From Maritalea sp051251695 (lineage in GTDB: Bacteria > Pseudomonadota > Alphaproteobacteria > Rhizobiales > Devosiaceae): 64,000 nucleotides of DNA. The notes under the pieces were generated by a model. That model saw only the letters and a program-made list of their open reading frames with translations. It was not told the origin of the DNA and made no database searches. The stretch spans positions 82,365 to 146,364 of the forward strand of contig NZ_JBPOEU010000009.1 in assembly GCF_051251695.1 (NCBI RefSeq), read 5' to 3'. Numbering within the stretch: position 1 is the first letter of the stretch; each line of letters starts with the position of its first letter. The position numbers and the translations under genes are program-made. Below, in pieces: positions 9,903 through 18,797 of the stretch.

Positions 9903-11279
9903 ATGCGCGTTATTATTAGTGGTGCCGGACAAGTTGGATATGGAATTGCTGAGCGATTGGCTATGGAATCCAACGAGGTGACTGTGATTGATAGCAACCC
10001 TGAGCTCGTGCAAAGGGTTCGCGATACATTGGATGCCCGTGGCGTACATGGCCACGGCTCTCATCCCGATGTTCTTGCACAAGCCGGCGCGCGCGAGGCA
10101 GACATGTTGATTGCCGTTACGCAGGTTGATGAAGTCAATATGACCGCATGTCAGGTTGGTCACTCAATTTTTAACATTCCTACTCGTATTGCCCGCATTC
10201 GCGCCCAAAGCTATTTGAAGTCAGAATGGAGCGATCTGTTTGCGCGGGATCACTTGCCTATCGACGTTATTATTTCGCCCGAAGTGGAAGTTGGCGATTT
10301 GATTTTACAACGCATGGCTTATCCAGGCGCACTAGATCTTGTGTCATTTGACGATGATCAAGTGCTGGTGATCACCGTGGCAGTAACTGAAGAATGTGCG
10401 ATTATCGATACGCCTTTGCAACAATTGACAGAACTGTTTCCAAACTTGGAAGCCACAGTTATGGGCGTCCGCCGCGAAGGGGAAATGAAGGCCCTAAAAT
10501 CCACCGACTATTTACTACCGGGCGATGAAGCAATTGTTGCCGTGGGGCGCTCGCAAGTGAACCGTGTTTTGGCCATGTTCGGCAAAGACGCTCCGTTTCC
10601 TGACAAAGTTGTTATCGGCGGGGCAGGCAATATTGGCCAATATGTCGCGAAGAAGCTTGAACAGCTTGGCGAAGGCATTTCAGTGCGCCTGATTGAGAAC
10701 AATCGAGAGGTAGCTCAGCGCGCCGCTGAAAATCTTAGCCAGTCGATTGTTGTTTTTGGGGATGGCCTGCACGAAGACATAATGAATGAAGTGGGCATTC
10801 AAAATGCTCAAATGTATTTGGGTTTAACAAATGACGACGAGACAAATATTCTTTCGTCAGTTCTCGCCAGCGAGTTAGGCAAGGCGACAACAATTGCGCT
10901 CGTGAATCAACCTCAATACCCTCGATTTGCACGACGTCTTGGTGTCGATGCCTTTTTGAACCCACGTACTGTGACGGTATCCAAAATCTTGCGTCATGTG
11001 CGGCGGGGTCGAATTCGCGGCGTTTATACGTTGTATAACGGGGCAGCCGAACTGATCGAAGCTGAGGCGTTGGAAACATCGCCATTGGTGGGTAAACCCC
11101 TTAAAGACTTCGATTTCGGCACCGGCGTGCGGATTGGCGCGATTATTCGCGGTGGAAATGTTATGGTGCCGACGGGGCAAACGCGCATTGAGGCCGGTGA
11201 TTTGGTTATTGTTTTCGCACTTGCTGACGCCGTTCGCAAAGTGGAACAAATGTTCCGCGTTAGCATCGATTTCTTTTAG
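9903..11279 (+). CDS. trkA: Trk potassium uptake system regulatory subunit TrkA
   Basis: A 458-residue peripheral membrane protein with two tandem RCK units, each a Rossmann NAD-binding domain followed by a TrkA-C domain. The glycine-rich loops are ISGAGQVGYGIAERL at the N-terminus and IGGAGNIGQYVAKKLE near residue 238. TrkA gates the TrkH potassium channel in response to nucleotides. It starts 20 bases after ntrX behind a plausible GGGAG site and ends 7 bases before trkH, so channel and gate are co-expressed. Confidence 0.95.
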   Translation: MRVIISGAGQVGYGIAERLAMESNEVTVIDSNPELVQRVRDTLDARGVHGHGSHPDVLAQAGAREADMLIAVTQVDEVNMTACQVGHSIFNIPTRIARIRAQSYLKSEWSDLFARDHLPIDVIISPEVEVGDLILQRMAYPGALDLVSFDDDQVLVITVAVTEECAIIDTPLQQLTELFPNLEATVMGVRREGEMKALKSTDYLLPGDEAIVAVGRSQVNRVLAMFGKDAPFPDKVVIGGAGNIGQYVAKKLEQLGEGISVRLIENNREVAQRAAENLSQSIVVFGDGLHEDIMNEVGIQNAQMYLGLTNDDETNILSSVLASELGKATTIALVNQPQYPRFARRLGVDAFLNPRTVTVSKILRHVRRGRIRGVYTLYNGAAELIEAEALETSPLVGKPLKDFDFGTGVRIGAIIRGGNVMVPTGQTRIEAGDLVIVFALADAVRKVEQMFRVSIDFF

Positions 11280-11286
11280 AACCGAT

Positions 11287-12705
11287 ATGCCAACAATCCT
11301 TTCCATATGTAGTTTAATTCTAGCTGGCTTTGCATTTTGTTTGTGCGCGCCGTTTGGTGTTGCTGTAATCGGTCAAAATGAGGCGATGATTGAAGGCTTT
11401 GCACTGCTGATCATTGCCTATCTGTTCTTTTCAGCCATCATTTTACTCTCGTTCAATGGGCAGGATCGCAAGCTTTCACGCGGTCGAATTTTCGTCATGT
11501 CGTTATGCTGCTGGTTGACGCTGGCCAGCGCCGCAACGCTACCCTTTATCCTATTGGAAGGGATGTCACTGCACCGCGCGTGGTTTGAAGCTGTTTCGGC
11601 CACCACGTCCCTTGGCACGACGTCGGTGAGCGTTGATATGATCAGTACGCCTATGAAAACGTACCGCGCTGTCACCGCATGGTTTGGCGGGTTTTTGACC
11701 CTTGCTCTAATTGTTTATGTACTGAGCCCTTATCGAGTTGGTGGCGTGCCAAATCGTGACTTGCGATTTGTGTTGCACGGCACCGGTGCAGGAGGGCCAA
11801 GACTACTCCGAACATTGGGCGAAATTGCCGTGCCCTATGCAACCCTAACGCTAACTTGTATGTTACTGCTTTTTGCACAGGGTGTGCGGCCACTGGATGC
11901 GGTTTTGGCTTCAACTGCGGCGATGTCGACAAACGGTTTTTTGCCAACGGCATCAGGCGGATCGATCTTTAACAACTTTACTGCCGAGATAACGCTGATC
12001 GTATTCATGATCATCGGTGGAACAAGCATCATTTGGCACCGAATGATAGTAACGCGTCGCTTTGAATTGTTGATGCGGGAACATCGCGAAAGTTTTGCGG
12101 TCGTGTTTCTCATATTGGGGCTAGGTATGCTGTTGTCGATCGTAAATGGGGCGGCAGATGAAGGCAGCTTTGAATTCTTACGCCACATCTTTGATGTCGC
12201 ATCGATAATGACAACGACAGGGATTACACACAATCCAAACGCTGGCATCAGCGTACCACTTCTCCTCAGCTTCATGCTTGCAATGGGCGGCGCAACAACA
12301 TTCTCGACCAGCGGCGGCATTAAGCTCTATCGGTTGGGCGTGATGATGTCGAATTCTCTTGCTGAGGCACGTCAACTCGTTTTCCCCAACGCCATCATGG
12401 CCAACCGTTTCACCGATGGGCTTTTTGGCGCGCGCGCGATCAAGGCGATTTGGAGCTATTTTTTCTTGTTCATCCTAACCCTCAGCGTCGGAATTTTCGG
12501 TTTTACTATTTTGGGTATGCCGTTCGAAAGTGCGTTATCCACGGGAATTGGCAGCATTAACTCGGTCGCAAATTTGGTTGATTCATCCTATATACAAGGT
12601 GAGGGTGGGGCAGCTATTGGCCTGTGGGCATCTGGCTTGGCCCTTGCCGGACGTATTGAAATATTGGTGTTTTTCGCCGCTTTCGCTGATTTTCGGCAGC
12701 AATGA
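11287..12705 (+). CDS. trkH: Trk potassium uptake channel subunit TrkH
   Basis: A 472-residue polytopic membrane protein with the four-fold pore arrangement of Trk/Ktr/HKT channels. The filter-like segments are TTSLGTTSVSVD, STAAMSTNGFLPT, IMTTTGITHN and TGIGSINSVANL. The frame continues upstream inside trkA, but the ATG at 11287 starts just after the trkA stop and gives a normal N-terminal helix. The C-terminus is odd: after GRIEILVFFAA the frame gives FADFRQQ and stops, whereas a one-base shift near 12680-12690 would give the more family-like SLIFGSND. A real small frameshift or a base error is possible. Only the last few residues are affected. Confidence 0.92.
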   Translation: MPTILSICSLILAGFAFCLCAPFGVAVIGQNEAMIEGFALLIIAYLFFSAIILLSFNGQDRKLSRGRIFVMSLCCWLTLASAATLPFILLEGMSLHRAWFEAVSATTSLGTTSVSVDMISTPMKTYRAVTAWFGGFLTLALIVYVLSPYRVGGVPNRDLRFVLHGTGAGGPRLLRTLGEIAVPYATLTLTCMLLLFAQGVRPLDAVLASTAAMSTNGFLPTASGGSIFNNFTAEITLIVFMIIGGTSIIWHRMIVTRRFELLMREHRESFAVVFLILGLGMLLSIVNGAADEGSFEFLRHIFDVASIMTTTGITHNPNAGISVPLLLSFMLAMGGATTFSTSGGIKLYRLGVMMSNSLAEARQLVFPNAIMANRFTDGLFGARAIKAIWSYFFLFILTLSVGIFGFTILGMPFESALSTGIGSINSVANLVDSSYIQGEGGAAIGLWASGLALAGRIEILVFFAAFADFRQQ

Positions 12706-12867
12706 TGACCCAAACCAATTGACAGCCTGCATTTGAGTGCGTACCGATTGTGTTGCGGTAAATTATTAAAGTTTTATTCAACACCAATTGTTGGTAATAA
12801 AATGAGAACTTATTCTTGGCATTGAAGGTAATTTTTTGCCGAATTTGCCCAAAAAAGAGGCCAACCA

Positions 12868-13116
12868 ATGCCCAACGAGAAAAACCAAAATCTTCAAGAC
12901 TCGTTCCTGAATAATGTACGCAAGAACAAAATCCCAGTGACAATCTTTCTTGTAAACGGTGTGAAGCTTCAGGGCGTCATCACTTGGTTTGACAATTTTT
13001 GTCTATTATTGCGACGTGAATCTCAGTCTCAACTGGTCTACAAACATGCCATTTCCACCATTATGCCGGGCGCACCTATTCAGTTGTTTGACCCAGAAAC
13101 TAGCGACAAAGGTTAA
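12868..13116 (+). CDS. hfq: RNA chaperone Hfq
   Basis: An 82-residue Sm-like protein. The Sm1 motif covers VTIFLVNGVKLQGVITWFDNF and the Sm2 signature is YKHAISTIMP. Hfq forms hexameric rings that pair small RNAs with mRNAs. The ATG follows an AAAGAGGC ribosome-binding site at about 8 bases. The 162-base gap after trkH contains a small palindrome ACCAATTGTTGGT near 12782 and probably the hfq promoter. hflX follows immediately, the classic hfq-hflX pair. Confidence 0.97.
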   Translation: MPNEKNQNLQDSFLNNVRKNKIPVTIFLVNGVKLQGVITWFDNFCLLLRRESQSQLVYKHAISTIMPGAPIQLFDPETSDKG

Positions 13117-13220
13117 CTGGGCTGTCAGAAAAATCCAAAATTGAAAATCAAGTTGGCGTCGACTTTAAAAAGGGCGACGCTGCCTATCATGATCGTCGTG
13201 TAGCTGCCACGCGCACCCTA

Positions 13221-14495
13221 TTGGTGTGTCCAGACGTTACGCGCGGACCACGCAGGCGGACGATTGAGGCGCGGCTTGAAGAGTTTAAAAGTCTCGCGAG
13301 CGCCATAAATTTGGAAGTTATCGACGACCATATTTTCAATGTCCGTGAAGTGAAACCGGCCACCTTTATTGGCGGCGGTCAAGTTGAACAACTTTGCCAG
13401 CAGGTTGAAGATGACGAGATAACTCTGGTCCTTATCGACTGCCAGCTAACCCCAATTCAACAACGTAATTTGGAAACGCGGTTGGGCGCGAAAGTACTTG
13501 ATCGAACAGCGCTTATCCTTGAAATTTTTGGTGATAGAGCGGCAACTCGTGAAGGTGTGCTTCAAGTTGAGCTTGCGCACCTTAACTACCAACGCGGGCG
13601 CTTGGTGCGGTCATGGACCCACCTTGAGCGACAACGTGGCGGCATGGGGTTTGTCGGTGGACCCGGTGAAACACAAATCGAGTCGGACAGACGATTGCTG
13701 CAAGAGCGGGTGAACCTACTCAATAAGCGGCTTGCTAAAGTTCAAAAAACCCGTTTTGAACAACGAAAATCGCGCCAATCCATTCCGTTTCCGATTATTG
13801 CATTGGCTGGATACACAAACGCTGGCAAATCGACTTTGTTTAATGTTTTGACAGATTCTGAAATCAATGCCGAAGACCAGCTTTTTGCGACGCTCGATAC
13901 GACTGTGCGTCGCGCAACTTTGCCCCATAAGCGCGAAGTCGTGTTTTCAGACACGGTTGGATTTATCGCCGATCTGCCGACGGACCTAGTTGCTGCATTC
14001 CGTGGCACTTTGGAAGAGGTAACAGAAGCTCATGTTGTCTTGCATGTCCGCGATGTGGCGAATGATGACTATGTTGCCCAAGCCCAAGATGTGAATGACG
14101 TTTTGGCCGACCTTGATGTTTCACCGGAGACGGTGCCGTTCATTGAGGTTTGGAACAAGATTGACGCGCTCACTGCCGACGAACTTGAGTTGCGCCGTCG
14201 CCACAGAAACCCCAATCTAACGGTTGTTGAAATTTCTGCTCAGACCGGCGAGGGCATCGACGATCTACTTGCAGCGATTGAAGAGGAACTGAGCAAATCA
14301 GGACGTTTTCAAGTGGTTATGTTGCCGCATAAGCACGCAGGTATTGCACACTGGCTGTATGAAAATGGCGAGGTTCTAAGCGCAGCCGCGGATGAAGAAC
14401 ACGATGCAACACGGTACGAAGTGCGCATATTGAAAAACAAAATGTCGCCATTTCTCGAAAAATTCGACAAGTTTGTTGTTGAAGGGCAGCAGTAG
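13221..14495 (+). CDS. hflX: GTPase HflX
   Basis: A ribosome-associated GTPase of at least 424 residues, involved in rescue and recycling of stalled ribosomes. The HflX N-terminal domain is followed by the glycine-rich linker GGMGFVGGPGETQIE, the P-loop GYTNAGKST, and the G3 region DTVGFIADLP. The coordinate given is the first standard start codon (TTG), but it has no clear ribosome-binding site and cuts into the conserved strand RTLLVCPDV. The same frame stays open back to 13104 with no ATG, GTG or TTG; a CTG at 13122, nine bases after AAGG, would add 33 residues. The true start may therefore be CTG at 13122, just behind hfq. Confidence 0.93.
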   Translation: MVCPDVTRGPRRRTIEARLEEFKSLASAINLEVIDDHIFNVREVKPATFIGGGQVEQLCQQVEDDEITLVLIDCQLTPIQQRNLETRLGAKVLDRTALILEIFGDRAATREGVLQVELAHLNYQRGRLVRSWTHLERQRGGMGFVGGPGETQIESDRRLLQERVNLLNKRLAKVQKTRFEQRKSRQSIPFPIIALAGYTNAGKSTLFNVLTDSEINAEDQLFATLDTTVRRATLPHKREVVFSDTVGFIADLPTDLVAAFRGTLEEVTEAHVVLHVRDVANDDYVAQAQDVNDVLADLDVSPETVPFIEVWNKIDALTADELELRRRHRNPNLTVVEISAQTGEGIDDLLAAIEEELSKSGRFQVVMLPHKHAGIAHWLYENGEVLSAAADEEHDATRYEVRILKNKMSPFLEKFDKFVVEGQQ

Positions 14496-14503
14496 GTTTA
14501 GCT

Positions 14504-15304
14504 TTATTCCTTATCTGCCTTTCGAATTTCCGACCAATATTCTTCCAGTTTAGTAAGACCTGCTTTTTGGATTTCCATATCATCCTCAAGGCAACGTTTT
14601 TCAACATATTTAAACCGACGGATGAATTTCTGGTTGGCTTTCGAGAGGGCGACCTCGGGATCGATATTGGATTTTCGAGCGACTGACGACATAGCAAACA
14701 GCAAGTCGCCTAGCTCTTCTTCAAGTCGTTCGTGATTGTCATCTTCTAGTTCGACAGCAACTTCGTCGAGTTCCTCACGTACCTTATCCAAAGCCTGCCT
14801 TGCATCAGGCCAGTCAAAGCCGACCCGCGCAGCACGTTTAGCAAGTTTGTTAGCCCGCGTTAGGGCAGGGAGTGCCCGTGGCACGTCATCCAGAACGGAT
14901 GGTTCCCCATCCTGCGCTTTTGCAAGTCGTTCTTCTGCCTTAATAGATTCCCAGTTCGAATTGACGGCTTCTGCATCATCCAGTGTTTGCTGTGCAAAAA
15001 CATGGGGATGTCGTCGAATGAGTTTCTCGCAAATGCCGTAAACCACATCACCAAAATCGAATTTATCAACCTCTTTTGCCATCTGGGCGTAATAGATAGG
15101 TTGGAATAAGAGGTCACCAAGCTCGGCTTTCAGATCCGAAAAATCCTCGCGCTCAATCGCATCCGCAACTTCATAGGCCTCCTCAATCGTGTGAGATTTG
15201 ATGGAATTGAAATCTTGCTTCAAATCCCAAGGACAGCCGGTTTCAGGGTCGCGCAGCCGGTGCATTATCTCGATTAGAGTTGCAATATCTCGGCTTGGCT
15301 TCAT
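14504..15304 (-). CDS. mazG: Nucleoside triphosphate pyrophosphohydrolase MazG
   Basis: A 266-residue house-cleaning enzyme that hydrolyses NTPs and dNTPs to monophosphates. Two MazG domains are visible. The first has LRDPETGCPWDLKQDFNSI and the metal-binding EEAYEVADAI with ELGDLLFQPIYYAQMA; the second has ELDEVAVELE and ELGDLLFAMSSVAR. It is convergent with hflX, with only 8 bases between the stops. Its ATG overlaps the stop of the upstream DUF1801 gene by four bases, so those two form an operon. Confidence 0.94.
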   Translation of the reverse strand: MKPSRDIATLIEIMHRLRDPETGCPWDLKQDFNSIKSHTIEEAYEVADAIEREDFSDLKAELGDLLFQPIYYAQMAKEVDKFDFGDVVYGICEKLIRRHPHVFAQQTLDDAEAVNSNWESIKAEERLAKAQDGEPSVLDDVPRALPALTRANKLAKRAARVGFDWPDARQALDKVREELDEVAVELEDDNHERLEEELGDLLFAMSSVARKSNIDPEVALSKANQKFIRRFKYVEKRCLEDDMEIQKAGLTKLEEYWSEIRKADKE

Positions 15305-15699
15305 AGTTTTGCTCTTTTGTTTTGATGGTAGGTCAATGCAAGGGCAATAACGTGCCGTAGCTCAGCTTCAACAGGTTCAAGATGATTCGGCAGCACAATT
15401 TCTCTCGTGCCCACCAAATCGAACGTGTCGCCATATAATTCGCGCACCTGATCAACAAGATTGGTTGTACAATGCACATACAAGGAGATTGATCTCGAAC
15501 CATTTTGATCAATTCTAATCGTTGTGCCGGATTTTGGTTTTTGAGTTAAAAAACTGATTTGGTTCCATTTCAACGCTTCCACAACTTGCCCACATTTGGG
15601 CGTTTGGGATGCCACATCATGGACAAGCGCACGAACCCGTGCGAGCGCAGATTTCGAGGCTGGTGCATAATCGAGCAATCGTTGATCTATAATGTTCAT
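15301..15699 (-). CDS. DUF1801 (YdhG-like) protein
   Basis: A 132-residue protein resembling the DUF1801/YdhG family, a small alpha/beta fold related to the frataxin-like YdhG proteins. Family-like features are VHDVASQTPKCGQVVEALKW near the N-terminus and a basic C-terminus. The biochemical role is unknown. It precedes and overlaps mazG by four bases, so expression is coupled, but a shared function is not shown. No signal peptide or membrane segment. Confidence 0.75.
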   Translation of the reverse strand: MNIIDQRLLDYAPASKSALARVRALVHDVASQTPKCGQVVEALKWNQISFLTQKPKSGTTIRIDQNGSRSISLYVHCTTNLVDQVRELYGDTFDLVGTREIVLPNHLEPVEAELRHVIALALTYHQNKRAKL

Positions 15700-15883
15700 A
15701 TAAAAACAGGTTGGTTAGGCTTTATTCAGCAATAAACAGTGACCGAATGAGCGGCAAATCAATGTTGGGTTACACGTCTATCATACCCATTTTGACTTTG
15801 AACGCGAACGGATAAATCCGCCATGTCCAATAGATAAAGTTTGTGAGATTTCCAGATCGAGTTGATGTTTTCCATCCAGATAT

Positions 15884-15917
15884 GGGCCGCCGCCGACAAG
15901 CGGCGGGGGCCCGTTTT
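15884..15917 (+). terminator. Strong GC hairpin beside the ABC gene 3' end
   Basis: A stem of about 11 base pairs, GGGCC then GCCGCCG pairing with CGGCGGG then GGCCC around a short loop, is followed on the plus strand by TTTT. It lies within a few bases of the stop of the minus-strand ABC exporter. The uridine run is on the plus strand, where no gene ends nearby; on the minus strand the hairpin lacks a U-tract. It may act as a 3' barrier for the exporter mRNA or as a weak terminator. Confidence 0.45.
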
Positions 15918-15919
15918 AA

Positions 15920-17749
15920 CTAAAGTGTTCCCAACAGACCATCCACTTGCATGTTCCACAACTTGGCGTATAGACCGTGCTTTGCCAACAAGTCTTTATG
16001 TGTGCCAAATTCAACGACTGCTCCATTGTCGATCACCGCGATTTTGTCCATGTGTGCGATGGTTGAAAGCCGGTGTGCAATGGCGATTACCGTCTTGTCC
16101 GACATGAAATCATAAAGCGTTTCCAAGATTTCAGCTTCCACCTGAGAATCAAGTGCCGAAGTCGCTTCATCCAAAATAAGGATTGGTGCATTTCTCAAGA
16201 GAGCGCGGGCGAGCGAAACCCGCTGTTTTTGACCACCAGAAAGGCGAACGCCACGTTCTCCAACTATAGCGTCATACCCCGCGTTCCCGTGATAGTCCTT
16301 AATGGACCTGATGAAATCATCCGCTTTTGCCTTACGAGCGGCAGCTATGAGCTCTGAAATCGAAGCATCACTTTGACCCAAACTAATGTTCTCTCGAATA
16401 GAACGGTTTAGAAGCGAGGCATCTTGAGCCACAGAGGCAATGTTTTGACAAAGACTGTCTTGTTTGATGAGAGAAATGTCTTGCTGGTCGACAAAAATAT
16501 GGCCGCCTTCAGGCTGATAATGACGCATCAATAGATTGACGATCGTGGATTTCCCCGCGCCAGATGGTCCAACAAGAGCCACTTTTTCACCTGCACCAAT
16601 ATCCAGTGACAATTCACTTAGTCCGCCTGTGGATTGACCATAGCGATGGGTAACGTTGTCAAACTTTATCGCTCCGCCTTTAAAAATAAATGCCGGCGCA
16701 TTGGGCGCATCTTTGATGTTTATCGGTTGCGCAATGGAGCTCAGTGCTTCGCGGGTTGCACCTATATTGCCATAGATTGACGCAACAGAGTCCAACATCC
16801 ATTCAGCCATGCTAGAAATGCGTGTCGCCAGGGCAAGTGACGCCGCAACCATGCCCAACATAGCATCGCCGGATTGCCACAGCAAAATGGAATAGCCAAC
16901 CAAACCAACAAGCAAAAGATTGCTTAAAAACACCATCCCCACATTGATCAAAACTTCGAACCGTTGAACCCCAATAAATGACGTTAGGGCGTTTTGAAAT
17001 TTTAGGAATGTGTTGGGGTCTTCGTGGGACTGATCGGTGAATAGTTTGACCGTTTCAATGTTGCTATATGCATCAACAAGTTGACTGGTTAGCTCGGTTT
17101 TTGAGTTTTCAAACTTCTCGTAATTGTCCCTAAAACGCGGCACAGCGTAGACCATATGCGCACCATATAGTCCCGCCCAAATCAAAAGCGGAATGGCCAG
17201 TCGGATGTCAATCGCAGCGAGGAGCCAAACCGAACAAATGAAATATGTCACCACATAAATCAATGTGTGCAGAACGGCGTAAACAACATTGGTGGCGGAT
17301 ACGCCGAGCTCTCGAACCCTTGTGGCCAATTGCCCTGATTGCTGGTTTTTAAACCAGCCAACCGATTGTTTCATTATATGCTGATGTGCGCGCCAGCGGA
17401 TCAAACTCACCGTGGCGGGGCGAAAAGCAATATCGTCCAATGCCTCATTCAAAAGTGCTACACCGGGACGTAAAACCAAGAGAACGAGGACGGCGAGGAG
17501 CATTTCACCGCCCATGTCTTGCCATATGTTAGTCCGTTCTATGCTGACCAATTGATCAATCAGGTGGCCCGCATAATAAACCAGCCAAACCTCGATTAAA
17601 GCCGCAAAAATGGTGGTGATGAAACAAATCAAGACGATCCGACGCATTGGACGCAAATTTTGAAGGATAAAAGACAGCGCACCAGATGCCGGCGTTACGG
17701 CAGCATAGCGCTGAAACGGATCAACAAGACCCGCAACAAATCTAAACAT
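15920..17749 (-). CDS. ABC exporter, fused membrane and ATPase domains (MsbA-like)
   Basis: A 609-residue half-transporter. The N-terminal ABC transmembrane domain (about residues 30-330) has several hydrophobic helices, and the ATPase domain has Walker A GPSGAGKST, signature LSGGQKQRVSLAR, Walker B ILILDEATSALD and the switch histidine in AIAHRLSTI. The ATG at 17749 is preferred to the upstream extension because AGGAAA precedes it. Substrate is unknown; homodimeric members export lipids, drugs or peptides. It stands alone, with insertion-sequence debris upstream. Confidence 0.88.
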   Translation of the reverse strand: MFRFVAGLVDPFQRYAAVTPASGALSFILQNLRPMRRIVLICFITTIFAALIEVWLVYYAGHLIDQLVSIERTNIWQDMGGEMLLAVLVLLVLRPGVALLNEALDDIAFRPATVSLIRWRAHQHIMKQSVGWFKNQQSGQLATRVRELGVSATNVVYAVLHTLIYVVTYFICSVWLLAAIDIRLAIPLLIWAGLYGAHMVYAVPRFRDNYEKFENSKTELTSQLVDAYSNIETVKLFTDQSHEDPNTFLKFQNALTSFIGVQRFEVLINVGMVFLSNLLLVGLVGYSILLWQSGDAMLGMVAASLALATRISSMAEWMLDSVASIYGNIGATREALSSIAQPINIKDAPNAPAFIFKGGAIKFDNVTHRYGQSTGGLSELSLDIGAGEKVALVGPSGAGKSTIVNLLMRHYQPEGGHIFVDQQDISLIKQDSLCQNIASVAQDASLLNRSIRENISLGQSDASISELIAAARKAKADDFIRSIKDYHGNAGYDAIVGERGVRLSGGQKQRVSLARALLRNAPILILDEATSALDSQVEAEILETLYDFMSDKTVIAIAHRLSTIAHMDKIAVIDNGAVVEFGTHKDLLAKHGLYAKLWNMQVDGLLGTL

Positions 17750-17902
17750 GTAAGAATTTCCTAGAGAATATTTGTCAGATGCACTGTGGGCTTCGCCCAA
17801 ACAGCAATTGCAACTCGCTTAAGCGAATTTCCCTTGTAATAGTATCATCTGGCAATCTCCTGTTCTCTAATGCAATGAGCGTAGAAAACATTGGACGTTC
17901 CG

Positions 17903-18175
17903 TCAAGCGGGAATAGGTTCGCCAAATACCAATTCATGCGCGCCCGGAACTGATTGAATCTGAGCCTTATCCATCAAACAAAATGCAGTCGAAAGGCCAT
18001 CAGCTCGTATTGTAGATCGATGACGGTTTAAAACCCGAGCCATTTCGTCGACTGCTACGCGAGCGTGTCTCCAACGTTCGATCTTGCGTCGTTCTTCGAG
18101 TGAGATTTGTGTATTTGGTGCCCATGACATATTCCTCCTGTTTGATAACACATTGTTTTCAAACAAAAGTCGCAC
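17903..18175 (-). pseudogene. IS30 transposase 5' fragment fused to an apbE-like 3' fragment
   Basis: From about 18203 down to 18014 the minus strand matches the start of the complete IS30 copy at 40.5-41.6 kb: the same leader, inverted repeat and first 40 transposase codons, ending in RVLNRHRSTI. A two-base deletion after the original start codon has already broken the frame. At about 18013 the sequence switches to ADGLSTAFCLM and runs to a TGA stop at 17903, which resembles the C-terminus of ApbE, the periplasmic FMN transferase. I read this as an IS30 insertion into an apbE-like gene followed by a deletion that removed most of both. The apbE assignment rests on a short stretch. Confidence 0.7.
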
Positions 18176-18194
18176 TTCAAGGTAGCGCGTACCC

Positions 18195-18314
18195 TACTAC
18201 ATGAGTTGTCTCTGCAAAGATAAAACAAGAGAGTTTGTGCAAAGCTCAAATGCGACACTCTTAGAGCTTGAGGCCATCGGATGACCGCAAGAGTCAAAGC
18301 CAATGTGGCAAAAC
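18195..18314. repeat. 120-bp dispersed repeat, copy A
   Basis: Matches 35261-35380 over 120 bases with 8 differences by eye and no gaps. It lies just outside the IS30 fragment and ends 7 bases before the IS3-family element. Two of the differences, G/C and C/G 27 bases apart, preserve pairing between AGAG and CTCT versus AGAC and GTCT, which suggests a conserved hairpin. On the minus strand both copies encode the same short peptide beginning ALTLAV. A decayed third copy is at 38104-38147. Identity unknown. Confidence 0.75.
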
Positions 18315-18407
18315 GTCAACGTGTCTGACGTCAGCGCGTATGGGTCCAAGTAGTGTAATTTGATAAGAGAGTGTTTTAGGCTCATCGCAACCACCAAGGA
18401 GTGGAAG

Positions 18408-18797
18408 ATGAGACAGACCAGTGGAACTCGAAAGAGCCATGGCGAGAAGATCGTCAAAGACATCAAGCGTGCCACACGTAAGCAGTATTCACCCGAAGAG
18501 AAGATCAGGATCGTGTTGGACGGTCTTCGTGGCGAAGACAGCATTGCTGAGCTGTGCCGTCGTGAGGGTATATCCCAGGGCATCTATTACAAATGGTCGA
18601 AGGACTTCTTGGAGGCTGGTAAGCGGCGCTTAGCAGGCGACACGGCCCGTGCTGCGAACTCGGACGAAGTGAAGGATCTTCGCCGTGAAGCGCGTGATCT
18701 AAAGCAAGTTGTTGCAGAACAAACGCTTGAACTCCGGCTGCTCAAAAAAAGCATGACCGGGAATGGGGCGACCAAGAATGAGATATCCCGCATCTGA
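18408..18797 (+). CDS. IS3-family transposase OrfA
   Basis: A 129-residue transposase subunit with an N-terminal helix-turn-helix of the IS3 type: YSPEEKIRIVLDGLRGED, then IAELCRREGISQGIYYKW. A leucine-rich coiled coil near residues 85-115 (LRREARDLKQVVAEQTLELR) would mediate multimerisation. The ATG at 18408 is preceded by AAGGAG. Its end overlaps the orfB start by 20 bases. orfB lies in the +1 frame relative to orfA, so the A7 run at 18744 cannot join them by a simple -1 slip. Confidence 0.9.
   Translation: MRQTSGTRKSHGEKIVKDIKRATRKQYSPEEKIRIVLDGLRGEDSIAELCRREGISQGIYYKWSKDFLEAGKRRLAGDTARAANSDEVKDLRREARDLKQVVAEQTLELRLLKKSMTGNGATKNEISRI

Noticed and set aside
18744..18750. A7 run in IS3 orfA as a -1 frameshift site producing OrfAB
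   Set aside because: orfB is in the +1 frame relative to orfA, so a -1 slip there would not enter it; orfB has its own overlapping ATG.
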